From the NCBI RefSeq assembly GCF_000344805.1, contig NC_020453.1, positions 6,419,001 through 6,483,000 on the forward strand: 64,000 nt of DNA, read 5' to 3'. This stretch comes from Bradyrhizobium oligotrophicum S58 (GTDB taxonomy: Bacteria > Pseudomonadota > Alphaproteobacteria > Rhizobiales > Xanthobacteraceae). Positions 44,736 through 53,751 of the stretch are shown here, one piece after another. A program made the position numbers and the translations under genes. Below the pieces are notes generated by a model, which ran no database searches, was not told the origin of the DNA, and saw nothing but the letters and a program-made list of their open reading frames with translations. Position 1 is the first letter of the stretch, and each line of letters starts with the position of its first letter.

Positions 44736-44810
44736 CGACCGGGTGCCGGTCTGCCCTCGCTCGACCGCCCAGGCTCCGATCGCGGCATTCGATGCAAGGA
44801 CTATCGCCAC

Positions 44811-45581
44811 ATGCTCGAAATTCATCTCACGACAGAGCCGCCGCCTCACGGCGCCGTTACCGACCGCGACTTTTTGACTGCCGAGATTCGCAGCCTGAAA
44901 CGTCTCCTCGCCGAGGCCGAGAGCGATGCAAAGACGCAGTTCAAGAAGGCCGAGATCGAAGCGAGAGAGCGCGAAGCAGTCGACAAGCTGCAGAAGCTGA
45001 TTCTCGAGGAGTTGCACCACCGTATCAAGAACACGCTCGCGACCGTCGGCGCCATCGTCTCCCAGAGCCTGCGCAACCTGCCGGAAGCCGAGGGCGCTCA
45101 GCATGCCATCTCCGGCCGCCTGTTGGCGCTCGGGCATGCGCATGATCTCCTCCTGCAGGCAAAATTGTCCAGCGCCGATCTCCGTACGGTGATCCGCAGC
45201 TCCATCCAGGCCTTCGATACTCCCGACGAGTCGCGATTTTCGATATCCGGACCCGACGTCCTGGTGATTCCGGACGCCGTCATCGCCATTGCGATGACGC
45301 TCAACGAGCTGTGCACCAACGCCCTGAAGTTTGGCGCGCTATCGGTGCCGGAGGGGCGCATCGATCTTCTCTGGTCCGTCGATCACAAGACACGGCACGT
45401 GCACGTCGTCTGGAGCGAAAAGCACGGCCCGGCCGTCCAACAGCCCACCAGCCGAAGCTTCGGGACGCGGCTGATCCAAACGCTCGGCACGCAGATCGGG
45501 GGCAAGGTGCAGTTGACCTATGCGTCCACGGGTTTCTCCTACACGCTCGACGCGCCGATCGCCGTTCTGAACGCTCCGTAA
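44811..45581 (+). CDS. Cytoplasmic HWE/HisKA_2-type sensor histidine kinase
   Basis: 256 residues with no membrane span. A coiled-coil lead-in (about 20-65) runs into the phosphoacceptor helix with ILEELHHRIKNTLATVGAIV (His in HHRIKN), then a HATPase domain with the N-box MTLNELCTNALKFGAL. HWE kinases in alphaproteobacteria often feed the general stress response through PhyR or act as light/stress sensors. No sensor domain and no response regulator gene is adjacent, so input and output are unknown. Confidence 0.88.
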   Translation: MLEIHLTTEPPPHGAVTDRDFLTAEIRSLKRLLAEAESDAKTQFKKAEIEAREREAVDKLQKLILEELHHRIKNTLATVGAIVSQSLRNLPEAEGAQHAISGRLLALGHAHDLLLQAKLSSADLRTVIRSSIQAFDTPDESRFSISGPDVLVIPDAVIAIAMTLNELCTNALKFGALSVPEGRIDLLWSVDHKTRHVHVVWSEKHGPAVQQPTSRSFGTRLIQTLGTQIGGKVQLTYASTGFSYTLDAPIAVLNAP

Positions 45582-45613
45582 GACCGATGCACGACAACAG
45601 ATGAGGACCTCCG

Positions 45614-45985
45614 ATGTCGCTAAACCAATTTCGCGTCGATGAGCAGCCGCATACGATGGACGGATTGCGCCTGCTCGCCCAGGATGGCGCCGTAGGGGTC
45701 GAGGCATTCGTCAGCCGGAAGGTGATGGACGTCTGGGCCGAATCGATCGAACACACGGGCGGCCGGCAAAGCCTGTTCCGCGGCCAGTACAATGCGCTGG
45801 GAAAACTGAATCTTGCAGCGCTCAAGCGGATCGTGAGCAAGAAATACGAGCGCGGCGCGACATCCAACCGTCAGTATCCCTTCATCGACGTGCTGTTCTC
45901 GGACATCGCCGACAGCGGCGAAACCCTCGATCTGAGCAAGCTGGTGCGCGAGCCGTTGCCGCCATCATTCCACCGGCTCCCCTGA
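45614..45985 (+). CDS. Hypothetical protein (123 aa) after the HWE kinase
   Basis: 33 bp after the kinase stop and in the same direction. Sequence is soluble and mixed alpha/beta: GLRLLAQDGAVGVEAFVSRK, then a middle helix (LNLAALKRIVSKKYERG) and a conserved-looking FIDVLFSDIADSGETLDLSK. I do not recognise the family. A partner role in the kinase pathway is possible from position alone. Confidence 0.6.
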   Translation: MSLNQFRVDEQPHTMDGLRLLAQDGAVGVEAFVSRKVMDVWAESIEHTGGRQSLFRGQYNALGKLNLAALKRIVSKKYERGATSNRQYPFIDVLFSDIADSGETLDLSKLVREPLPPSFHRLP

Positions 45986-46018
45986 GCCTGGCGGACAACA
46001 CAATTGCCGTGTGACTGA

Positions 46019-46924
46019 TCAGCGTGTGCGAGGCTCGGCGCAGATCTCCTCGAGGAAATCGAGGAAGGCACGGGCACGCGAGGAGATCAGCTTGCGGCTG
46101 GGGAAGATGGCGGTCAATTGCGCGGCGCGGGTGTCGAACACGACCTCCTTGCCGATCTCGACGAGCCGGCCCTCCTCGAGCAGCTCGACGCAATAATGCT
46201 CCGGCAGGAACGAGACGCCGGCGCCGTGCGCCACCGCGCGGCGCACCGCCAGGGGATTGTTGATGCGCGCGACATGCGGGCCGACGTCGAAGCGGACGAG
46301 ATGGCCGTGCTGCTTGATCATCAAGGTGCGATCACCATAGCGGCGCTCGCAGATCATGAGATGGCGCTCCAGCGCGCGGACACCGTCGCCGATCTCGTGC
46401 GCGGCGAGATAGGCCGGGCTCGTCACCCAGATCAGGCGGCCGCCGATCAGCACCTTCTGCGCGAGCTCGGAACTCTCCTGCACACCGACCACGACCGCGA
46501 TGTCGAAGCGATCGGCCAGCATGTCGATGGCGCGCGTGGTCGCCTCGACGTCGAGCTCGATGCGCGGATAGCGGTGGTGGAATTCGGCGAGCCTCGGCGC
46601 CAGGATCTCCTCGCAGAACGCCGGCGGCAGCGCCACCGACAGCCGGCCGTTGGGAACACCGACCAGCCCGGTCATGACCGCATCGGCTTCCGACACCTGG
46701 TCGAGGATCTTCTGGCATTGCTGGAAGAACAGCTCGCCCTCGCGGGTGACGCGGACGCGCCGCGAGTTGCGGTCGAACAGCCGGATGCGGAGATCCTGCT
46801 CGAGCCGGGCGACCGATTTGCTGACCGAGGATTTCGGCATGCCGAGGGATCGAGAAGCGCCGGTCATGCCGCCGGTCGCCACCACCGCATGAAACACCGG
46901 AATATCCTCGATCCGCCACTTCAT
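46019..46924 (-). CDS. LysR-family transcriptional regulator
   Basis: 301 residues. N-terminal winged helix-turn-helix (about 1-65, FHAVVATGGMTGASRSLGMP then SSVSKSVARLEQDLRIRLFD), a linker helix and a LysR substrate-binding domain (about 90-295) with GRLSVALPPAFCEEILAPRL. The position of the Met/Pro/Lys-Ser-Ser recognition helix is normal. LysR regulators usually control a divergent gene, but the neighbour upstream (PcfJ-like) runs the same way. Target and effector unknown. Confidence 0.9.
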   Translation of the reverse strand: MKWRIEDIPVFHAVVATGGMTGASRSLGMPKSSVSKSVARLEQDLRIRLFDRNSRRVRVTREGELFFQQCQKILDQVSEADAVMTGLVGVPNGRLSVALPPAFCEEILAPRLAEFHHRYPRIELDVEATTRAIDMLADRFDIAVVVGVQESSELAQKVLIGGRLIWVTSPAYLAAHEIGDGVRALERHLMICERRYGDRTLMIKQHGHLVRFDVGPHVARINNPLAVRRAVAHGAGVSFLPEHYCVELLEEGRLVEIGKEVVFDTRAAQLTAIFPSRKLISSRARAFLDFLEEICAEPRTR

Positions 46925-47075
46925 CTCGGGCCTACATGTTCATCATCGGAAACGATCCGTGCACGGTAGCATCATTGTCCAGCTGAGGACACGTCGGGAA
47001 GTCCACCCAGCCGGGCGCGCGTCATTGCTCACCAGGAGGAATGCACCCAGCGCCGCCCTCGGGGGGCGACGCAGG

Positions 47076-48239
47076 TCATGTTTCCGGCAGGTTGATCCCG
47101 CGCGCCTTGGCCCAGCGCTCCAGGATCTTGCGCTCGTCGACGAAGGCCACGCGATTGGCGAAGCCGCGCACCTGCACCGCACGGTGCCCGCGGTCGAGCT
47201 CGATCGTCAGCAGCCGGTCGGTCTTGCCGGCGCCCCGATGACGCAACGACCAGATCGACGCGTGCCCGGCGATGCACTTCGCCGCGTAGCTGGCGACGCA
47301 ATGCCGCATCGCCCGCGACTCCGCGACGAGATCCTCGGCCGTCCGCAATTGCGTGATGACATACTCATCACGCTTCGCGAACGCCTTGGACGACGGGCTC
47401 CACGACCACTCCGTCAGCGGTGAGCCCGGCCAGTGCGCCGAAAGCTCCTCTGCCCGCGCCGCCGTGCGATGACGCACCATCTCGGCCCGCCGCCGCGCCG
47501 CCTCGATGCGGGCGATCACCGAGAGGTCACGATGCCACGCCTGCATCAGCCGGCGCAGCGCGGCGAGCGAGCGCCCCTTGAGGCTGAACTCGCGCTCGCG
47601 CCGACGGCGCTGCGCAATGTAGTCGCAGAGATCATCGATCTCCTCGGCCGTCGTCGGCTGCGCGCAGAAGAACTGCACGGCCTCGCGCCAGAACGTGAGC
47701 TCCTCGCGTGGCGTCCGCGCGATCCGCGACCGCGCAATCCGGGTCACGAGGGCGGGATCGTCGGTGTAGGATCGCGCGATCGCCTGCCAGATCGCCTCGT
47801 CGAAGCCGACCGTGCCCAGCGGATTGAGGAAGCCGTGAACCTCCTTGCGCGACAACAACGCCGACGCGCCGGCCTTGTACAGCGAGCCGCCACCGGCAGC
47901 CACGATGTACCAGCACTTGCGCAAGCCGATCTCGTCGCCGCCGAGACCGGCACCGTCGATCCAGATCTGCTCCAGATGCGGAGCGACCGGATAGCGCGCG
48001 AACAGATGGCGCGCCGCCGCAAGGCGCAGACGCGCGGCATCGCGCGTCTTCAGCTGCGGCTTCCAGCTCTCGGGATCGCGAATGATGGCGGCCTCGAAGC
48101 CGCGGCGCGCCTCACGGATCGCGTTGTGCAGATCCGGCGGCGGACGCGTCTGCCGCGCAACGCGGCGCAGCGTCAGCTCATAGGCTTCAACCCGCGCGCG
48201 CGCAGCCTCCTGCCGGCGCTCTATCAATGACTTGGCCAT
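47076..48239 (-). CDS. PcfJ-like protein
   Basis: 387 residues. The C-terminal third has the PcfJ-type motif ESRAMRHCVASYAAKCIAGH followed by ASIWSLRH and TIELDRGHRAVQVRGFANR. The N-terminal two thirds are Arg-rich helices with VEAYELTLRRVARQTRP near the start. PcfJ proteins were first described on conjugative plasmids, but chromosomal homologues are common and have no firm function. No other conjugation gene is nearby. Basic, soluble, possibly nucleic-acid-binding (inference). Confidence 0.75.
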   Translation of the reverse strand: MAKSLIERRQEAARARVEAYELTLRRVARQTRPPPDLHNAIREARRGFEAAIIRDPESWKPQLKTRDAARLRLAAARHLFARYPVAPHLEQIWIDGAGLGGDEIGLRKCWYIVAAGGGSLYKAGASALLSRKEVHGFLNPLGTVGFDEAIWQAIARSYTDDPALVTRIARSRIARTPREELTFWREAVQFFCAQPTTAEEIDDLCDYIAQRRRREREFSLKGRSLAALRRLMQAWHRDLSVIARIEAARRRAEMVRHRTAARAEELSAHWPGSPLTEWSWSPSSKAFAKRDEYVITQLRTAEDLVAESRAMRHCVASYAAKCIAGHASIWSLRHRGAGKTDRLLTIELDRGHRAVQVRGFANRVAFVDERKILERWAKARGINLPET

Positions 48240-48856
48240 GATCGTTCAACATGATGGAATGACGGTCAGCCGGACGCACCGCTTGCGTCGGCACGGATCG
48301 TGTCGAGCACAGTGGACTTGTCATGGCTGATGTCCTCTCGCGTTGAACGCTCTGGATTGAAACGGGCGACGCTCATACATCCGATCGGCGGTCCATGCAA
48401 GCGGGTAACGACTGCACGACAAATCCGGCCTTCGCGCCCGGGGCAACGACCGCACCCGCTTCGCGGCAAACGGCTGTTAGTTCACGTTCCGAACCGATCA
48501 CATCGCGACGAACTTGTTAGTTAAGAAATATTTCTGCAAATGATTTGCATCACGCGGCACGATTCTCTCGTGCGCGAACGCCGCTAAGCGAACCTGCGAC
48601 AGAACGCCGCAGCGTTCCTCGACCAACAAACATTTCTGCTCGCCCCGCAGAAACAAACAGACCGGAAAGCGCGCTGCCTGCCCGCGCGACGACGACTTCG
48701 CAGCGGCGCACGGCCGGATTGCGCCGTTACAAGCTCCACTACGTCACGACACGTACCGCCAACACGACCTCGCATCCGATCGATGCAGGCGTTCGCTGAT
48801 CCATTGCCTGTTCGGCGGCACGTCGCGACAGCGGTAAAGCCAGAGGAGGCGATCGA
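48240..48856. other. Divergent intergenic region with two adjacent AT-rich palindromes
   Basis: About 617 bases between the PcfJ-like and the Thr/His-rich gene. AGAAATATTTCT (48524-48535) and GCAAATGATTTGC (48536-48548) are perfect palindromes touching each other in a locally AT-rich stretch. TTTCTGC...GCAGAAA (near 48632-48652) is a third inverted repeat. No gene was recognised; these may be regulator sites for the 582-residue protein. Confidence 0.5.
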
Positions 48857-50605
48857 ATGGCAACCAACTTCAATGCGACAGCGCTTGCAAACGGCACGTC
48901 GAACCTGCTCACGCGGACGAGTGCGCTCAATCTGTCGACGGACCTGGTCCAGGCCGGCGTCGTCTTCAACGATGCGGTCCGGATCTCGCTGGGGCTCTAC
49001 TCCGGCGGTCAGGGCAGCGGCAATTCCAATACGTTCCTGTCGAGCTACACGACGGACATCCATGCCGTGCAGAACGATATCGCCGCGATCCTCGCCAATC
49101 CCGGCGACCTGACGATTGGCGGCCAGACCTTCACGTTGAATTCGACCGACACGGCCGTCCTGACCAACATCCAGACCCAATTGAGCACGCTGCTGACGGC
49201 CGCTGCGCAGACCACGAATGCGACGACGATGACCGCGGCCTCGCAGACGATCCACGCGCTGGAGACACAGATCCTGTCGGAGATCAACAACGACGCCCAT
49301 CTGTCGGCCGCACTCAACAACGTCACTTTCACCGCCAACACCGGCGCCACCGACGTCGCCTTCCAGAACCTTCCGGCAGGAGCCGATGATCCGACCACGC
49401 TCGCCGCGGCCACGGCCGGCACGAGCCTGAAGTCGGTCGGCGAGGTCTTCAACGCCGTCGTGTCCCTGGCGTCCGGCGACATCAACGCAGCCAATCTGAC
49501 CGAGATCAGCACGGATCTCACCGCGGTGGCATCCGGCCTCACCGCGATCCTCAACAACAAGACCATGCTGGCGCAGATCGAAGCGGGCGAAACCGCCAAC
49601 GCTGCGGCGGCCACCACGCTCCACCTCCAGACGGTGCTCAATCAGGTCAACCTGCAGCTCACGAAATATGACGCAGCCGCCGCGACCGGAAACACCACCG
49701 CCCTGCGCGGCACCGCCGACAACCTGCTCGACATCATCGACATCGTCCAGAACGACACCGCGCTGAACACAGCCGCCGGCGGCAACGGCAATCCGGGGCA
49801 TACCGGCGGCTTCGCCGAGGACGCCGGCGGCCTTTCGGGCACCGTCACGAAATTCCAGGACAACCAGGCGCAGACGAATTTCTGGGCGACGTTCGTTGCG
49901 GAGGCCAACACGATCAATGCGCAGCTTGCTGCGATCGTCAACGGAACCGGGACCGCCAGCCAGGCGCTGATCACTCAGATCGAGAACTACAACAATTTCG
50001 GCGCCAGTTTCGACGCCGCCCAAGGCGCGGTGTTCCAGGGACGGTTCGACAACGAGCTAAACAACGGCACGCTGCAGGCTGATTCCTCCACCGCCATCAA
50101 GGCTCTCCAAGGCATCCTCAACGGCGATACCGGCACCACGCTCACGTCGGACCTAGCGGCGCTCACCGCCGCAGGCGAGGGCTTCGTCGCCGACGCCATG
50201 GACGTCAGCGGCAACAACATCGCGATCGGCGGCGCCACCTATGTCGGCTCGGCGACGACCGTCGCCACCGCGACCTCGGTCAACGGCCTCGCGCAGGGGA
50301 CGACGAAGGTCACCGCCACGCCCAACATCGCCAACGGCACCGGAGGCGCGACGACCGCGAGCACCACGACCGCGAGCGGCGGCACGACGACCAAGACGGG
50401 CACCACCACGACCACTGCCAACAATACAACTGGTAACACCACCGCGACGACGACGAAGACGACCACGCAAAGCTCGAAGCACCATCATCACAATGATGGA
50501 ACCGCCACGACCCACAGCTCGGCGTCCACGCACACCACGGCGGCCTCGCATTCGTCGACCGTGGTCGACCATCACCACCACGCCATGCAACACATCTGGG
50601 GCTGA
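48857..50605 (+). CDS. Large Thr/Asn/Ala-rich protein with Thr-rich and His-rich C-terminus (582 aa)
   Basis: No cysteine and no signal peptide. Residues 1-470 are low in charge and rich in Asn, Thr, Ala and Leu, with recurring units such as ILNNKTMLAQIEAGETANAA and LQGILNGDTGTTLTSDLAAL, suggesting a repetitive helical fold. About 495-540 is almost pure Thr/Ala/Gly/Asn, and the end has two His clusters (KHHHHNDG and VDHHHHAMQHIWG). I do not recognise the family. The composition would suit a type I or otherwise signal-less exported surface protein, or a metal-binding one, but neither is shown. Confidence 0.75.
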   Translation: MATNFNATALANGTSNLLTRTSALNLSTDLVQAGVVFNDAVRISLGLYSGGQGSGNSNTFLSSYTTDIHAVQNDIAAILANPGDLTIGGQTFTLNSTDTAVLTNIQTQLSTLLTAAAQTTNATTMTAASQTIHALETQILSEINNDAHLSAALNNVTFTANTGATDVAFQNLPAGADDPTTLAAATAGTSLKSVGEVFNAVVSLASGDINAANLTEISTDLTAVASGLTAILNNKTMLAQIEAGETANAAAATTLHLQTVLNQVNLQLTKYDAAAATGNTTALRGTADNLLDIIDIVQNDTALNTAAGGNGNPGHTGGFAEDAGGLSGTVTKFQDNQAQTNFWATFVAEANTINAQLAAIVNGTGTASQALITQIENYNNFGASFDAAQGAVFQGRFDNELNNGTLQADSSTAIKALQGILNGDTGTTLTSDLAALTAAGEGFVADAMDVSGNNIAIGGATYVGSATTVATATSVNGLAQGTTKVTATPNIANGTGGATTASTTTASGGTTTKTGTTTTTANNTTGNTTATTTKTTTQSSKHHHHNDGTATTHSSASTHTTAASHSSTVVDHHHHAMQHIWG

Positions 50606-50737
50606 CGCCGCAGGACGGACTCTCGTTGCGGACATCAGGCGCCGGCCCAAGGGCCGGCTCCGACGGGAGCCATCACGCATCTGGCCCTCTCCTTGCATCG
50701 CCTCCTTCTCAGCTGGTTGGCATGATGGAGTTGTCAG

Positions 50738-51700
50738 ATGTCCGACGCGCTGCATACGGTCGTCGTGGCCAGGAAGGCCATCGAGGCGCACAACATGGCC
50801 TCGTTCGAGCTCGTCCCGGCCGATGATCAGCCGCTGCCGGGATTCACCCCGGGCAGCCACATCGACGTCACCCTGCCGAACGGGCTGACGCGGCAATATT
50901 CGTTGCTGAACAGCGCCTCCGAGCGCAATCGCTACTGCATCGGCGTGTGGAAGGACGGCAACAGCCGCGGCGGCTCCAAGGCGCTGCATCTCGACATCAA
51001 TGAAGGCGACCGTCTGCAGGTCAGCCGCCCGCGCAACCGTTTCAAGATCCCAAAGGACACCAAGCGGGCGCTGCTCGTGGCGCGTGGCATCGGCATCACG
51101 CCGATCCTGTCGATTGCCGACACGCTGAAGGCCAGGGCCATCCCGTTCGAGCTGCACTACGTGTTCGCACTGATGTCGCCGGATTCGTTCCGCAGCACGA
51201 TCGAGGCGTCGTCCTTTGCCGAAAACACCACATACTACAAGGAATCGACCGAGGATAATCAGCTGCTCAAGCCGGCCGCCCTGTTCGCCGATCGTCCCGA
51301 CGACACCCAGCTGTTCATCTGCGGCGTCGACTGGTGGATGGATCCGATCCTCGCGCTCGCCGGGCAGAAGGGCTTTGCCGAGGAGCGCATCCATGTCGAG
51401 CGCTTCACCGCGAAAACCGCCGCCGCGCTGCTCGACAAGGTGTTCGACGTCACCGTCAAGAGCACCGGCGCCACATTCAAGATCCCAGGCGACAAGACCG
51501 TCACCGCATTCCTCGAAGAGAACGGCGTCAAGATCGCCACCTCCTGCGAGCAAGGGATGTGCGGCACGTGCAAGACCAGGGTCGTCGACGGCGAGATCGA
51601 TCATCGCGACAAGCGCCTGTCCGCGGCGCAGCGTGCCGAAGGCTACTTCCTGCCCTGCGTGTCGCGCGCCAAGGGCGACCGGCTGGTGCTGGATTTGTAA
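50738..51700 (+). CDS. Second PDR/VanB-type oxygenase reductase
   Basis: 320 residues. Flavin domain (about 1-105, RQYSLLNSASERNRYCIGVW), NAD domain (about 108-225, LVARGIGITPILS and QLFICGVDWWMDP), and C-terminal [2Fe-2S] domain with Cys270, 275, 278 and 307. It differs clearly from the copy at 36482-37462 and has no Rieske oxygenase gene beside it, although a lone Rieske protein is encoded at 55270-55719. Electron acceptor unknown. A DUF6961-like gene follows 13 bp after. Confidence 0.88.
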   Translation: MSDALHTVVVARKAIEAHNMASFELVPADDQPLPGFTPGSHIDVTLPNGLTRQYSLLNSASERNRYCIGVWKDGNSRGGSKALHLDINEGDRLQVSRPRNRFKIPKDTKRALLVARGIGITPILSIADTLKARAIPFELHYVFALMSPDSFRSTIEASSFAENTTYYKESTEDNQLLKPAALFADRPDDTQLFICGVDWWMDPILALAGQKGFAEERIHVERFTAKTAAALLDKVFDVTVKSTGATFKIPGDKTVTAFLEENGVKIATSCEQGMCGTCKTRVVDGEIDHRDKRLSAAQRAEGYFLPCVSRAKGDRLVLDL

Positions 51701-51713
51701 CGGGCAATTGGCC

Positions 51714-51917
51714 GTGACCACCGAGACCGATCTATGGCAGACCGCGTGGATCATCGCCGAACAGCACGGCACCGACGGGCCCGCATTCGCGGCCCGCATG
51801 GCTGATAGTTTCAAATTGGGCCACAGGATCGACGCGCACCAGGCCTGGGTTTCGATCGCCGCCAAGGTGGCCGTGCTGATCGGAGCCAGCGCGGCCGGCG
51901 GTGCTCATCGGCACTGA
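51714..51917 (+). CDS. DUF6961-like small protein (67 aa)
   Basis: Starts with GTG at 51714 (a TTG two codons earlier is possible). TDLWQTAWIIAEQHGTDGPA then FAARMADSFKL, ending in a Trp-centred helix (AHQAWVSIAAKVAVLIGAS). This matches the layout of short alphaproteobacterial proteins (DUF6961-like) of unknown role. It lies 13 bp after the reductase gene. Confidence 0.55.
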   Translation: MTTETDLWQTAWIIAEQHGTDGPAFAARMADSFKLGHRIDAHQAWVSIAAKVAVLIGASAAGGAHRH

Positions 51918-52101
51918 TGTCGAGAAGCGGACAGCGCCCCGCGCTCTGTCCGGAATCGCACACTCGGCTGCGCGAGCAACACGGATGCCGGACGCCGATC
52001 TGGGCACGGCTTTCCGGAATAGAACTTGCTATGTGGCTTCCGGTCACCGAGCGACCACAAGAGATGTGCGGCGGATGACGTGCCGCGCTTTGCGAGGAGC
52101 C

Positions 52102-53751
52102 ATGTCCGTGACGACCTCCCGTGCGGCGGAAGCCTTTGCCCCCGCCGCCGCCGACATCGCGTTCGCCTATCACGCCCGCACCAGGCATAGCCTCAGGCGC
52201 TATGCCGCGGGTCCGGAAACATTGGACTGGGATGCGCAGCCCAATCCGTTCCGCGAATTCGCGGGCAGCCCGCGCAGCATGCTGCCGCTGACTTCTGATC
52301 GTCTGGCGACGACCTTCGCCGACAGTTGCAATGGGACGGCGCCGATCCATCCGCTCACCATCGACGGCACCGCGCTGCTGCTGGAACTGTCGTTCGGACT
52401 GGCGGCCTGGAAGGAGCTCGGCCCGGACCGCTGGGCGTTGCGCTGCAATCCGTCCAGCGGCAATCTGCATCCGACCGAGGCCTACGTCGTCGCGGACAAT
52501 ATCGCTGGCCTCAGCGACGGTCTCCATCATTACATCAGTCGCGAACACGTGCTGGAGCAACGCTGCCGCCGTGGCGCTGTCTCACACGCTCAACCGCGAC
52601 TTTGGCTCGCGCTGTCCTCGATTCATTGGCGCGAGGCGTGGAAATATGGCGAGCGCGCGTTCCGCTACTGCCAGCTCGACATCGGTCATGCCCTCGGCGC
52701 CATCAGCTACGCCGCCACGGCGCTGGGCTGGCACGCCCGTGTCGTCGACGGCACCGACAGTGCGACGCTCGCTGCCATCATAGGCCTCGACCGCACGGAT
52801 GATTTCGCCGGCGTCGAGACCGAGGACGCGGATGTGCTGGTTGCCATCACGCCGCGCGACATAAATGCGCCGGCACGCGCCGAATTGCCACCTCGCTACA
52901 CAACCGACGACACATGGTACGGGCAAGCCAACCGGCTCGATCGCCATCCGCTCTACCACTGGCCGGTCATCCCGGAGGTGAGCACGGCCACGGCCGGCGA
53001 GGCGCAGGATGCGGTGACAGCATCATCGCCCCGCCCGCCTCTCGCCCAGCGTTCCCGAGCGCGCGCGGCCGACCTCATTCTCAACCGCCGCAGTGCCCAG
53101 CGCTTCGATGCCAAATTCACGATGGATCGCGCGGCGTTCCTTGCTCTGCTCGACGCGCTGCTGCCGCGCGCCATTCCGCCGTGGGATATCTGGCCGTTCG
53201 CGCCGCGGCTGCATCCGCTGCTGTTCGTACATCGTGTCGAGGGCCTTACCCCTGGCCTCTATGCGCTGCCGCGCAGCTCCGACGCCGGGACCAGCCTGCG
53301 CCGCGCGCTGCGCCCCGATTTCGACTGGCAGCGGGTCGAGCGCGCACCGGATCATCTTCCTCTGTTCCATTTGCTGCCGACCGACAGCCGCGGCGTGATC
53401 CGCACCGCGAGCTGTCATCAGGCCATCGCCGGCGACAGCTGCTTTGCGGTCGCGATGCTGGCCGAGTTCACAACAATGGTCAGCGAAAACCCGTGGCGCT
53501 ATCGGCAGCTGCATTGGGAAGCCGGACTGATCGGCCAGGCGCTCTATCTCGAAGCGGAGGCCGCCGGCCTTCGCGGCACCGGCATCGGCTGCTTCTTCGA
53601 CGAGTCCGTGCACGAGATGCTTGGCGTCGTCACGGCCGAATTCCAGACGCTCTATCACTTCACCGTCGGTCGTCCGCTGACCGACGATCGCATCACGACG
53701 CTACCGGCCTATCCGGGCCGCACGCGCAACGAAGCGGGAGTCCTGCCATGA
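52102..53751 (+). CDS. Tandem SagB/ThcOx-type nitroreductase-fold protein
   Basis: 549 residues with two nitroreductase-like domains: about 15-270 and 315-545. The first begins FAYHARTRHSLRRYAAGPET and LDWDAQPNPFREF, a SagB/ThcOx hallmark, followed by RCNPSSGNLHPTEAYVV at the flavin site. The second begins ILNRRSAQRFDAKFTMDRAA. SagB-type dehydrogenases oxidise azolines in peptide natural products, but no cyclodehydratase (YcaO) or precursor gene is near. So another FMN-dependent oxidation is likely. GAGGAG precedes the start; its stop overlaps the next gene (ATGA). Confidence 0.82.
   Translation: MSVTTSRAAEAFAPAAADIAFAYHARTRHSLRRYAAGPETLDWDAQPNPFREFAGSPRSMLPLTSDRLATTFADSCNGTAPIHPLTIDGTALLLELSFGLAAWKELGPDRWALRCNPSSGNLHPTEAYVVADNIAGLSDGLHHYISREHVLEQRCRRGAVSHAQPRLWLALSSIHWREAWKYGERAFRYCQLDIGHALGAISYAATALGWHARVVDGTDSATLAAIIGLDRTDDFAGVETEDADVLVAITPRDINAPARAELPPRYTTDDTWYGQANRLDRHPLYHWPVIPEVSTATAGEAQDAVTASSPRPPLAQRSRARAADLILNRRSAQRFDAKFTMDRAAFLALLDALLPRAIPPWDIWPFAPRLHPLLFVHRVEGLTPGLYALPRSSDAGTSLRRALRPDFDWQRVERAPDHLPLFHLLPTDSRGVIRTASCHQAIAGDSCFAVAMLAEFTTMVSENPWRYRQLHWEAGLIGQALYLEAEAAGLRGTGIGCFFDESVHEMLGVVTAEFQTLYHFTVGRPLTDDRITTLPAYPGRTRNEAGVLP

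Noticed and set aside
47076..48239. PcfJ-like gene considered as evidence of a conjugative element
   Set aside because: No relaxase, type IV secretion, integrase or attachment repeat nearby; chromosomal PcfJ homologues are common.
48545..48799. Possible 84-residue protein upstream of the Thr/His-rich gene
   Set aside because: Arg/Thr/Ser-rich translation without folded features, no ribosome site, and it overlaps inverted repeats; more likely promoter DNA.
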